Origin: an uncultured bacterium
Lineage (GTDB): Bacteria > CSSED10-310 > CALFER01
Assembly: GCA_937951895.1 (NCBI GenBank)
Contig: CALFER010000079.1
Location: forward strand, 17,100-81,099
DNA: 64,000 nt
Direction of reading: 5' to 3'
Below the pieces are notes generated by a model that saw only the letters and a program-made list of their open reading frames with translations, did no database searches and had not been told where the DNA came from. Shown here piece after piece: positions 37,114-45,049 of this stretch. Numbering within the stretch: the first letter of the stretch is position 1; every line of letters starts with the position of its first letter. A program made the translations under genes and the position numbers.

Positions 37114-37895
37114 AAGCGACGACGTTCAACGCGAATTCGATCCGGATGCGATTACCTCAGGTGCTGGAATGGCTCGATACGCATCGCCCTGATCTGCTCG
37201 CAATCCAGGAAACGAAAGTTCAGGACCATGAGTTTCCGAAGGCTGAATTCGAAGCGATTGGATATGCGTGCGCTTTCCGGGGCCAGAAGTCGTATAACGG
37301 GGTGGCGATCCTGAGTCTGGAGCCGCTGACGGACATCCGGTACGGGTTCGGTCCGGACGAATCCGAGAGCACCCGATTGCTTCGAGGCGTTTACCGGGGG
37401 GTGCATGTCATCAACACGTATGTACCGCAGGGCCGCGAGATCGATTCCGAGCATTATGCGGGTAAACTGGAGTGGCTGCGCCGGTTGCGGGGCATGTTTG
37501 ATGCGGAGTTGACCAGTGACACACCGGCGCTCTGGATGGGCGATCTGAACATCGCGCCGGACCCCGAGGATGTCTATGCGCCGGAGGAACTGGAGGGGCA
37601 TGTCTGCTTCAACCGGGAGTTGACGCGAGTTTTTCGTGAGGAGGTGTGCGCGTTCGGTTTCGAGGATCTCTTCAGACGGTTCAACCACGGGCCGGGACAT
37701 TACACGTTTTTCGATTACCGGATTCCCGGTGCGGTCAGCCGGAAGATGGGGTGGCGGATCGATCATATTCTAGGGACACCGCCGATGGCCGCCCGGGCGA
37801 TTGCGTCCCGGATCGACCTGGAACCGCGCAGGAGCAAACTCCACAAAACTTCGGATCACACGTTTTTGGTGGTCGATTTTGCCACTGGTGCCTGA
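37110..37895 (+). CDS. xth: exodeoxyribonuclease III / AP endonuclease
   Basis: 261 residues, full length for bacterial Xth. All conserved catalytic residues are in the expected spacing: Glu34 (AIQETK), Tyr104 (INTYVPQG), Asp145 and Asn147 (MGDLNIAP), Asp218 (WRIDHIL) and Asp249-His250 (TSDHTF). It cleaves DNA 5' of abasic sites and has 3'-5' exonuclease activity for base-excision repair. Start and stop overlap both neighbours (ATGA before, TGATG after), so it belongs to the trpS operon. Confidence 0.95.
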   Translation: MKATTFNANSIRMRLPQVLEWLDTHRPDLLAIQETKVQDHEFPKAEFEAIGYACAFRGQKSYNGVAILSLEPLTDIRYGFGPDESESTRLLRGVYRGVHVINTYVPQGREIDSEHYAGKLEWLRRLRGMFDAELTSDTPALWMGDLNIAPDPEDVYAPEELEGHVCFNRELTRVFREEVCAFGFEDLFRRFNHGPGHYTFFDYRIPGAVSRKMGWRIDHILGTPPMAARAIASRIDLEPRRSKLHKTSDHTFLVVDFATGA

Positions 37896-38386
37896 TGGCA
37901 GCCGATTCCAGCGACATCCGGATTGCGACGGCATCTGATCTGAGGTATTTCGTCGAGATTCTCTCGGAGGATCTCGATGCCGATGAACTGACCGATGCCC
38001 GCAACACGGTCACACGTGAATTTCTGGAAATCGGATCCAATCGGGACATTTATATTCTCTTTCAGGAAAGCGCGCCTCTGGCGGTCGTGCAGGTGATTCT
38101 GAATCATGCCGATGATGATCCCGATCTGGCGGATGGTCGAACGACGGCTCACATTCATCACCTGCGCGTGCGAAAACAGCACCGGCGTCTCGGTATCGGC
38201 CGGCAATTGATGTCGGACATCGAGTCCCGTTATCGGGAACACGGATTCCGTCAACTCACGCTCGGCGTTGACAACTGGAATGATCCCGCGATCCGCTTCT
38301 ACAACAGTCTCGGATACCGAGTTTTCAAGACGGAAGCCGGCCGGACTCCCGACGAGATCGTTTTTTACATGCGGAAAGAGCTTTGA
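37895..38386 (+). CDS. GNAT family N-acetyltransferase
   Basis: 163 residues from the ATG that overlaps the xth stop. Motif A for acetyl-CoA is clear: HLRVRKQHRRLGIGRQLM, with the R/Q-x-x-G-x-G/A loop. DPAIRFYNSLGYRV is the usual motif B. The acetylated substrate cannot be read. It is the last gene of the trpS operon and converges on the AraC-type gene with 9 bases between stops. Confidence 0.9.
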   Translation: MAADSSDIRIATASDLRYFVEILSEDLDADELTDARNTVTREFLEIGSNRDIYILFQESAPLAVVQVILNHADDDPDLADGRTTAHIHHLRVRKQHRRLGIGRQLMSDIESRYREHGFRQLTLGVDNWNDPAIRFYNSLGYRVFKTEAGRTPDEIVFYMRKEL

Positions 38387-38395
38387 TTTTTCGCG

Positions 38396-39265
38396 TCACT
38401 TCTTGACGATCGGCACATAAATGTCCACTTCGGCTTTTTCGTCGTCGGTGAACCGCTCATCGTAATACTCGAAATCCTCCGTCCCTGCGCACTCGTATCC
38501 CGACTGAGGCAGCCAGACGCCGTAAATGAACGTGAACGTCTCGGGGATGCTCTTCTGCACCACCCCTTTCGCTGTGAATACGGCATACGTCGTCTCCGGA
38601 ATCGTGCGCCCCGTCAACCCCTCCGGCACATCCGTGTCCGGCGTCACTTCCTGCGCGATCATGTAGGTGAATTCGCCGTCTTCGTTACAGTCGAAACACA
38701 TGCCGTAACAGGCGTTGCCGATCCGGTTCGGAATCCGCTCCAGCGTTCCCTGACTCATGACCGTGCACCAGAACGCGGGAATTTCGCCCCCCGGCCCCAT
38801 CTTGCCGTTCGTCCGGATGCTCACCCCGATGACCTTGAATGCCGGTCGCTTCACGATTTTCGGTTCCATGCGTAGTCCTCCCTGAATGAATCCCGCGTGA
38901 TGCGGCTCGAACCGGATCGCGGGAAAGATGTCGAATGCGGGGCGTGCGTTTCGGAACTTCGCCGGAGTCACCCCGAACATCCGTTTGAATGCGCGTGTGA
39001 AGGAATAATGCGCGTCGTAGCCCGATTCGAGCGCGATGTCGAGCACACTTTTTCGCGTGGTGAGGAGTGTGCAGGCTGCGATCGTGAGACGCCGTTTGCG
39101 GATGTAGTCCATCACCGAGTAGCCGGTGAGTGCCGAGAATATCCGGTGGAAGTACCACAGGGACAGACAGGATCGGCGGGCGGCGTCCGAAACCGAAACG
39201 TCTTCCGTGAGATGCGATTCGATATACCGGACCGCCAGTTCGATCCGCTCGTGCAGGTCCGACAT
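38396..39265 (-). CDS. AraC-type regulator with GyrI-like effector-binding domain
   Basis: 289 residues. Residues 1-110 are two helix-turn-helix units of the AraC/XylS type (VSVSDAARRSCLSLWYFHRIF; SVLDIALESGYDAHYSFTRAFKRMFGVTP). Residues 130-289 are a GyrI-like small-molecule-binding domain (FKVIGVSIRTNGKMG, YAVFTAKGVV, FEYYDERF). Proteins of this build, such as Rob or MarA-type relatives with GyrI domains, respond to toxic compounds. AGGAGG lies 5-6 bases before the ATG. It is divergent from the EamA transporter at 39429, a likely target. Confidence 0.92.
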   Translation of the reverse strand: MSDLHERIELAVRYIESHLTEDVSVSDAARRSCLSLWYFHRIFSALTGYSVMDYIRKRRLTIAACTLLTTRKSVLDIALESGYDAHYSFTRAFKRMFGVTPAKFRNARPAFDIFPAIRFEPHHAGFIQGGLRMEPKIVKRPAFKVIGVSIRTNGKMGPGGEIPAFWCTVMSQGTLERIPNRIGNACYGMCFDCNEDGEFTYMIAQEVTPDTDVPEGLTGRTIPETTYAVFTAKGVVQKSIPETFTFIYGVWLPQSGYECAGTEDFEYYDERFTDDEKAEVDIYVPIVKK

Positions 39266-39291
39266 GCGCTTCCTCCTGTGCCTGAACCGTT

Positions 39292-39320
39292 ACTTATATC
39301 AGCCTGCCCATGAATTCTCC
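39292..39320 (-). promoter_or_regulatory. putative promoter of the AraC/GyrI regulator
   Basis: Minus strand TGGAGA (39315-39320), 17 bases, TATAAG (39292-39297), about 27 bases before the ATG. Confidence 0.5.
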
Positions 39321-39428
39321 ACATTCCGTGCGATTCTTGTGCGGCCCCCGGATTTGCTTTTTTTCTCACCCCGTGGCACCCTTCCCGGCATCGTTCGGCG
39401 TCGCGGCATGCATCCCCGGAGTCACCCC

Positions 39429-40295
39429 ATGGGCTATCTCGTTCTGGTCTCCACAATCTGGGCGTTCTCGTTCGGCCTGATCAAGTCGTATCTGCCAGGT
39501 ATCGACCCCTCGTTTGTCTCTTTTGTTCGCATGAGTCTTTCATGGATCGTCTTCATTCCCCTCATCCGCATCCGGAGACTTTCGATCCGCACTTGTCTGG
39601 AACTGTCGGCGATCGGAGCGCTTCAGTTCGGTCTGATGTATGTCGCCTATATCGCATCCTTCCAGTATCTGGCCGCCTATCAGGTCGCGCTGTTCACCAT
39701 TTTCACGCCGATCTACATCGCGCTGATGCATGACGCACTCAAACGGACATTCCACTGGCGTTATCTCGGAGCGGCTCTCTGCGCGATCCTGGCCGCCGCG
39801 CTGGTGGTTCGATCCGGTCCGGAGCGCTCGATCGACCTGACGGGATTCGCGCTGGTCCAACTGTCGAATCTCGGGTTCGCCGCCGGCCAGATCTGGTACG
39901 GATCGCTCCGGGTGAGGCGGCGGGAGGTTCGCGATCGGGATGTGTTTGCCTTGTTGTACAGCGGGGCGGCGCTGGTGACGCTGGCGGCCTGGTTACTCGG
40001 TCCGAGTCCGTCGATTCCCGAACTGACGACGGTTCAGTGGTCCGTCCTGGGATATCTCGGAGTGATCGCCTCGGGATTCTGTTTTTTTCTGTGGAATGTC
40101 GGCATGCAACGGGTCAATGCGGGGACTCTGGCGGTGATGAACAATCTGAAAATCCCTCTGGCGGTGCTCGTGTCGGTCTGCATTTTCGCCGAACCGGCAT
40201 CGCTGACACGCCTCTTTTCCAGTCTCTTCCTCCTCCTCCTTGCCCTCCATCTCACCATGCGACACACACCGGCCCCCTCCCCGTCCCCCCGATAA
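39429..40295 (+). CDS. EamA/DMT family transporter
   Basis: 288 residues with ten hydrophobic helices in two homologous halves; the second opens NLGFAAGQIWYGSL. WAFSFGLIKSYLP and AVMNNLKIPLAVLVSVCIF are the typical EamA half-ends. It is an inner-membrane exporter or importer of small metabolites; the substrate is unknown. The ATG at 39429 follows CCGGAG by 7 bases; another in-frame ATG lies 7 codons up. Position opposite the AraC/GyrI gene suggests that it is controlled by it. Confidence 0.87.
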   Translation: MGYLVLVSTIWAFSFGLIKSYLPGIDPSFVSFVRMSLSWIVFIPLIRIRRLSIRTCLELSAIGALQFGLMYVAYIASFQYLAAYQVALFTIFTPIYIALMHDALKRTFHWRYLGAALCAILAAALVVRSGPERSIDLTGFALVQLSNLGFAAGQIWYGSLRVRRREVRDRDVFALLYSGAALVTLAAWLLGPSPSIPELTTVQWSVLGYLGVIASGFCFFLWNVGMQRVNAGTLAVMNNLKIPLAVLVSVCIFAEPASLTRLFSSLFLLLLALHLTMRHTPAPSPSPR

Positions 40296-40318
40296 AATCT
40301 GCTATCGAGTTAAGTAAG

Positions 40319-40391
40319 GTGTCCCTTTAATTCCTCCAATCGGCGAAAATCAACGGAATGGGTGGATTCAGTATGGTGTCCCTCTATTTCG
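40319..40391 (+). repeat. two near-identical GGTGTCCCT elements in a spacer
   Basis: GGTGTCCCTTTAATTC (40319-40334) and GGTGTCCCTCTATTTC (40376-40391) match at 14 of 16 bases. They lie in the 215-base spacer between the EamA and aminotransferase genes, whose other visible content is a promoter-like CTGGCA-18-TATAGT (40393-40422). Confidence 0.6.
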
Positions 40392-40510
40392 TCTGGCATC
40401 ACCGGACTATCTCGGCTATAGTGTTATGAGCGAGTCTGAGGTGGAACTGTCTGTGGATGCCGGTCGGCATCGCCCGAGGACTCGAAACGGATTTTTTATT
40501 GGAGGTTATC

Positions 40511-41692
40511 ATGGCATTTGAGAATTTACTGGCGACACGAACCAAAAACATGGGTGCGAGCGCAATCCGGGAGATTCTCAAAGTCGTCTCACAACCCGGC
40601 ATGATTTCTCTGGCCGGAGGCATCCCGGCTCCCGAAAGTTTCCCCATGGAGATCATCTCCGACATCACGAAAGACGTGATCGCGAAATACTCCAGCAAGG
40701 CATTCCAGTACGATCTGACGGAAGGCTTCATTCCCCTCCGCGAAGCCCTCGTGCCACTGCTCGCGTCCAAAGGCATTCATGCCTCCCCCTCCGAAATTCT
40801 CATCGGGAGCGGCTCCCAGGGCGTGCTCGACGCCATCGGCAAGATCCTCATCACTCGCGGTGACAAGATCGCCGTCGAAGCCCCGACGTATCTCGGCGCC
40901 ATCCAGGCTTTCAATCCGTATGAACCGGAATACATCCGGATGGATATGGATGACAATGGTCTGATCCCGGAATCCCTCGAAGAGATTCTCAAGCACCACG
41001 ACATCAAGTTCATCTATCTGGTACCCACCTTCCAGAACCCGACCGGCCGCACGATCCCGCTCGACCGGCGCAAACGGATCGCCGAACTGATTCAACAGCA
41101 CAACGCGCTCCTGATCGAAGACGACCCCTACAGTTCTCTGCGGTACAAAGGCTCGGAAATCCCCTCGATCAAAACACTCGCACCCGACCACGTCGTGTAT
41201 CTCGGCACGCTCTCCAAAGTGCTCGCACCCGGTCTCCGGATCGGCTTCCATGTCGCCCCCGAACTGATCCGGAAATGGCTTGTGCTGGTCAAGCAGGGCG
41301 TCGATCTCCATACGAGCACCTTCAATCAGGCGATCGCCGCGGAATACCTCTCCAACGGGCATCTCGAACGCCACCTCCCCAAAATCATCACGCTTTACAA
41401 GCCGAAACAGCAGGCCATGCTCGATGCGATGGACGAATTCTTCCCCGATACGGTCAAATGGACACGGCCGGAAGGCGGCATGTTCGTCTGGGCGGAAGGT
41501 CCCACGGGAGCGAACATGGAGAAGCTCTATCCGAAGGCGGTCGAGCGAAAAGCGGCATTTGTTCCGGGCAAATTTTTCTACACGTATCCCGGAGAAGGAC
41601 TCGCGACCATGCGGCTCAATTTCACCATGCCGAGCGCCGAGAATATCCGCAAGGCGATTCAGGTGATCGGAGATGTGATCCGGAGCGCCTGA
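40511..41692 (+). CDS. PLP-dependent aminotransferase (aminoadipate/kynurenine type, class I/II)
   Basis: 393 residues from the ATG preceded by TTGGAGG. It opens SQPGMISLAGGIPAPESFP, then YDLTEGFIPLREAL. The PLP lysine is Lys236 in GTLSKVLAPGLRIGF, and NPTGR occurs in the middle. This is the MocR-like / 2-aminoadipate transaminase group (LysN, KAT-II). It uses alpha-keto acids and amino acids such as 2-aminoadipate, Leu, Phe or kynurenine; the choice cannot be made here. It stands alone with its own promoter-like sequence. Confidence 0.92.
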   Translation: MAFENLLATRTKNMGASAIREILKVVSQPGMISLAGGIPAPESFPMEIISDITKDVIAKYSSKAFQYDLTEGFIPLREALVPLLASKGIHASPSEILIGSGSQGVLDAIGKILITRGDKIAVEAPTYLGAIQAFNPYEPEYIRMDMDDNGLIPESLEEILKHHDIKFIYLVPTFQNPTGRTIPLDRRKRIAELIQQHNALLIEDDPYSSLRYKGSEIPSIKTLAPDHVVYLGTLSKVLAPGLRIGFHVAPELIRKWLVLVKQGVDLHTSTFNQAIAAEYLSNGHLERHLPKIITLYKPKQQAMLDAMDEFFPDTVKWTRPEGGMFVWAEGPTGANMEKLYPKAVERKAAFVPGKFFYTYPGEGLATMRLNFTMPSAENIRKAIQVIGDVIRSA

Positions 41693-41712
41693 GACTGTCT
41701 TTTTTCAGGTTT

Positions 41713-42102
41713 TCAATCCGAGCGGTCGATCAGGTTTCGCACCAGTTCCAGCAATTCAGGGATCGGGACGGGTTTCCCGAGAAATGCCGATGCGCCGAGT
41801 TGCGTGCAGGTCTGCTCAGTTGCCGGGCTTCCGAATCCCGTAAACACGACGATCGGCACGCAATAGCGCATCCGGTTCAATTCCCTGAGCACGTCGATGC
41901 CGGAAAAACCGGGCATGTTCAGGTCCAGCAGCAACAGCGAATACGCGGTGGTCCGGATCTTCTCGATCGCCGCACTCCCCTCCCCGGTCGAGTCCACCCG
42001 ATACCCGTTCAGTTCCAGAATCATCGACAGCGATTCGCGGATCATCTCTTCATCATCGATGATCAGTATCCGTTTCGGCTGTTCTGACGCTGTCCCGGTC
42101 AT
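41713..42102 (-). CDS. stand-alone response-regulator receiver domain
   Basis: 129 residues from the ATG at 42102 that overlaps the kinase stop (ATGA). Longer in-frame extensions fall inside the kinase and are rejected. The receiver is complete: acidic Asp16-Asp17 (LIIDDEE), phosphoacceptor Asp60 (LLLLDLNMPG), Thr88 (VVFTGF) and Lys110-Pro111 (LGKPVP). There is no output domain, so it probably acts by protein contact, as CheY- or Spo0F-like proteins do. It is coupled to the degenerate kinase upstream. Confidence 0.88.
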   Translation of the reverse strand: MTGTASEQPKRILIIDDEEMIRESLSMILELNGYRVDSTGEGSAAIEKIRTTAYSLLLLDLNMPGFSGIDVLRELNRMRYCVPIVVFTGFGSPATEQTCTQLGASAFLGKPVPIPELLELVRNLIDRSD

Positions 42103-43133
42103 TCGCCCTTTCCCAGAGGAAGACGGATTCTGAGTTCCGATCCTCCGGACGAATGAGCGCTGACGGTCAGTGCGCCTCCGAGATTTCCGACGAGGCCATG
42201 CGAGATGGACAGGTCGATTTCCTGCTGCGATTCGGGAGCAGGATGCGTCGTTCGGATCGGGTGCGGGTCTTCCATTGATTCCTCGCAACCGCTTCTAAAC
42301 GAGAATATCAGATCGTCCGTGTCCACTTCCACTCGAATCTCAAAGACCCCGCCCGCCGGCATCACCCGGACAACAAACAAAGTCAGGTTCAGAAACACCT
42401 GCCGGAGATGCTCGACGGAGGCATGCAGCGTCGGAAGCGATTCCGGTATCCGGACGATCAGGTCGATGCCGCGGGAGATCATCCAGGGGATGACCAGATC
42501 CCGGTAATCATGGATGAAGGCCCGGACGTCGATCGCATCCTGAGGCAGGATCGGCTGAAGGGCCATACCGGTCAGCGATCGGACGATCCCGGCAATCCGG
42601 ACCCATTCGCGTCGGATGATTCCAAGACGCTCGATTGTCAGTGGATCAGCCGTCCCGGACTCGATCAGATAGACATAATTCTTGATGATTTCAAGCGGAT
42701 TGTTGATCTCGTGGGCCGTCTGCGACGCCAGTGCCATACGGGTCGCTGCCGTTTCGAGATGCCGGATCTGGTTCTGCAGATTCCGGATCGTCCGCAGATC
42801 GCGTGAAATCCCGACGGTTCCGATCATGACTCCCTCTTCGTCCCGGACCTCGGCCACCGACAGACTGATTGGAATCAGCTCGCTGCTCCGATTCCGGATG
42901 GTGGTCTCGACTCCGATGCATTTCCCCTCGGCTTCGACCTGTTTCCAGATTCGTCCGAAATCATCGGCATTGGGATACAGCTCGACCATCGGAATCATCC
43001 GGATTTCCTCGATCGAATATCCCGTGAGAATCTCGGCGGCGCGATTGAACAGCACGATCCGCCCGGACTGATCGATGTAGGTGATCGCATCCGGCGACGC
43101 ATCATAGATGCTCTTCAGGAGCGCCCACTCCAT
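42099..43133 (-). CDS. PAS sensor histidine kinase homologue with degenerate ATP-binding domain
   Basis: 344 residues from the ATG at 43133 (GGGAGGT about 8 bases before). One PAS domain covers 5-120 (SIYDASPDAITYIDQSGRI, VGISRDLR). A HisKA-like dimerisation helix has His141 in QTAHEINNPLEIIKNY. The HATPase region is altered: N-box FLNLTLFVVRVMP has Phe253 where the second Asn is expected; the region of the DxGxG G1 box reads FSFRSGCEESMED; and the GxGLG part of G2 reads QQEIDLSIS. Autophosphorylation with ATP is therefore unlikely. Transfer of phosphate from a partner or a purely allosteric role is possible. Confidence 0.8.
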   Translation of the reverse strand: MEWALLKSIYDASPDAITYIDQSGRIVLFNRAAEILTGYSIEEIRMIPMVELYPNADDFGRIWKQVEAEGKCIGVETTIRNRSSELIPISLSVAEVRDEEGVMIGTVGISRDLRTIRNLQNQIRHLETAATRMALASQTAHEINNPLEIIKNYVYLIESGTADPLTIERLGIIRREWVRIAGIVRSLTGMALQPILPQDAIDVRAFIHDYRDLVIPWMISRGIDLIVRIPESLPTLHASVEHLRQVFLNLTLFVVRVMPAGGVFEIRVEVDTDDLIFSFRSGCEESMEDPHPIRTTHPAPESQQEIDLSISHGLVGNLGGALTVSAHSSGGSELRIRLPLGKGE

Positions 43134-43215
43134 GAAACGGACCTCCCCGCGATTGCCTCGTGTCTGTGTCTCTTTCATTAGTCTGCCAGATCGATCGTGT
43201 TCCCGCAAGCGGTTC

Positions 43216-43995
43216 TCACAGTTGCCCCAGAAAAGACTTGACACACGCATCGAATGCGAGGGGTTGATCGATGAACGGCCAGTGTGTCGACGGCGAAAGA
43301 ATGCTGTGCGGCACTCCGGCGCTCTCGAGTAACGCAATCGAGCGATCCGTGGCGCCACCCGGTTTTCCCGCGATGTAATGAACCGGCACCGTGAGTGCCG
43401 CCATGCGTTCCGCGAGCATTTCCGGTTTCGATGCTTCCACGAGATCATAGCTGTTGCGGCGGAACTGCATCGGATCGGCGAATCGCATGCTGGCGAAGTA
43501 TCCCGCCAGCGCCGGACTTTCCAGCCCCTTCTTCAGGACTCTCTGCTGTATGCCCTCGAATCCTCGTGTTGCGAAATCCGGCCCGTCGTTCGAAACAACC
43601 TGTCCGCTGAAGGCGCAATCCCCGATCGAGATATTCCCTTCGACGTTGATGAATCCTTTCACTCGCCGCGGGTACTTTTCACAGATGATCTGCCCGAGCA
43701 CTCCTCCCATGGAATGACCGATCAGGACGACGGGATCCGGGGTGACGGATCCGAGCCAGCGATCGAGCAAATCCGCGCAGTCATCGAGACTCAGGGGGGG
43801 GTTCGGCCAGGGACTGCGACCGTATCCCGGAAGATCCGGTGCGATCTGACGGATCGGCAGGTGCGTTAACCGTTCCATTGTGTTCTGGAAACAGAGACTC
43901 GATTCGCCGAGTCCGTGAAGGTATAAAACGACCGGATTGCTGGCCTCCGAAGCGACTTCGCGCACCATCAGGCCATCGATATATGCATGTTTCAT
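43216..43995 (-). CDS. alpha/beta hydrolase
   Basis: 259 residues from the ATG at 43995 (GGGAGGA 8 bases before); the longer frame up to 44274 crosses the divergent promoter region and is rejected. Oxyanion HGLGES, nucleophile Ser95 in GHSMGG and His238 in SPSTHWPF are present; the acid may be Asp217 but is uncertain. Substrate unknown; epoxide hydrolases, esterases and C-C hydrolases share this layout. The kinase follows 82 bases downstream. Confidence 0.87.
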   Translation of the reverse strand: MKHAYIDGLMVREVASEASNPVVLYLHGLGESSLCFQNTMERLTHLPIRQIAPDLPGYGRSPWPNPPLSLDDCADLLDRWLGSVTPDPVVLIGHSMGGVLGQIICEKYPRRVKGFINVEGNISIGDCAFSGQVVSNDGPDFATRGFEGIQQRVLKKGLESPALAGYFASMRFADPMQFRRNSYDLVEASKPEMLAERMAALTVPVHYIAGKPGGATDRSIALLESAGVPHSILSPSTHWPFIDQPLAFDACVKSFLGQL

Positions 43996-44090
43996 GGACG
44001 ATCCTCCCGGATCCGGTTCATATCGCAATTTGATGCGGGATGCCAGTGACAACAGAACCGCCAGGATTTCTGAATGAACGCCGGATGTGG

Positions 44091-44096
44091 TATAGT
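44091..44096 (+). promoter_or_regulatory. possible -10 box for the envelope operon
   Basis: TATAGT 24 bases before the ATG at 44120, with only a weak -35 candidate (TTCTGA at 44068). The site lies between the divergent hydrolase and the PD40 gene. Confidence 0.35.
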
Positions 44097-44119
44097 CACA
44101 GAAGCAGGAGGGGGGAATC

Positions 44120-45049
44120 ATGGCTCTGTTCCGATTCATGCTCATCGTCAGTCTGTCTCTGGGCGCGGCAGGCGCAACCGCCGCGGAAACACTCGGGCCG
44201 GTCGCCCGGTTGCTGACTTTGCCCGATGCATCCACTCCGCGATTCAGTCCCGACGGAACCGCGATCGCGTTCACGCTCTACGGCGACAGCGGCATCCGGT
44301 TGCTCGAAAACGGCACGACCCGGACGCTGACCGATGCGCCGTTTTCCGGATGGCGGTTCGTCTGGGCTCCGGACAGCCGCTCGATCGTGTTCCGGACACG
44401 GAGCGACGACCAGTTCCGCCTCTACCGCGTCAGTATTTCGGGCGATATCGAGCCGCTCGGTCCACCCGCTGCGACGATTTCCACACCGGCGTTCTCCGGT
44501 CGCGTCGCGCAAGCGCTCGTGAGCGGCACAGCGTCGCCCATGACGATCATCGAAGATACCTCCCACCGGGGACCCCTGTCATTCACGGCAGCGATCGACG
44601 GGATCGTGTATATCTGGACCGGAAACGCCCGACGCGCGCTGACGGACGGGACGGAAACCTGCTTTGAACCGCTGCGGTCGCCGGACGGTCGCTGGATTCT
44701 CTATCAGAGTCTCACATCCGGACTGCATCTGGTTTCGGCGGACGGCACGCAACGCAACGCGATCGGGCCGGGCAGCGATCCTTCGTGGTCACCTGATTCG
44801 AGATCCGTTCTGTTCAGTAAAACAGACGATGACGGTCACCGGATCACCGCATCGGATCTGTTCATCATTTCGATCGAACCATACGCACAAGCCATCCGGT
44901 TAACGAACACTCCGGATCGGATAGAACGACATCCCGACTGTTCGCCCGACATGCAGTCGATCGTCTTCGACTCGCAGGACGGCCTCGAACGCATGCGTCT
45001 CGACTTGAGGACGCTCATTCCGGCCACGGGCGGGGAGATCCGGCCATGA
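44120..45049 (+). CDS. exported PD40/TolB-like beta-propeller protein
   Basis: 309 residues with a signal peptide ending ATAAE. The body is a six-bladed PD40-type propeller: PRFSPDGTAIAFTLY, FVWAPDSRSIVFRT, LRSPDGRWILYQS, PSWSPDSRSVLFSK and CSPDMQSIVFDS. It probably works in the periplasm as a binding scaffold; TolB itself has an extra N-terminal domain that is absent here. AGGAGG precedes the ATG. It overlaps the amidase gene as ATGA. Confidence 0.8.
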   Translation: MALFRFMLIVSLSLGAAGATAAETLGPVARLLTLPDASTPRFSPDGTAIAFTLYGDSGIRLLENGTTRTLTDAPFSGWRFVWAPDSRSIVFRTRSDDQFRLYRVSISGDIEPLGPPAATISTPAFSGRVAQALVSGTASPMTIIEDTSHRGPLSFTAAIDGIVYIWTGNARRALTDGTETCFEPLRSPDGRWILYQSLTSGLHLVSADGTQRNAIGPGSDPSWSPDSRSVLFSKTDDDGHRITASDLFIISIEPYAQAIRLTNTPDRIERHPDCSPDMQSIVFDSQDGLERMRLDLRTLIPATGGEIRP

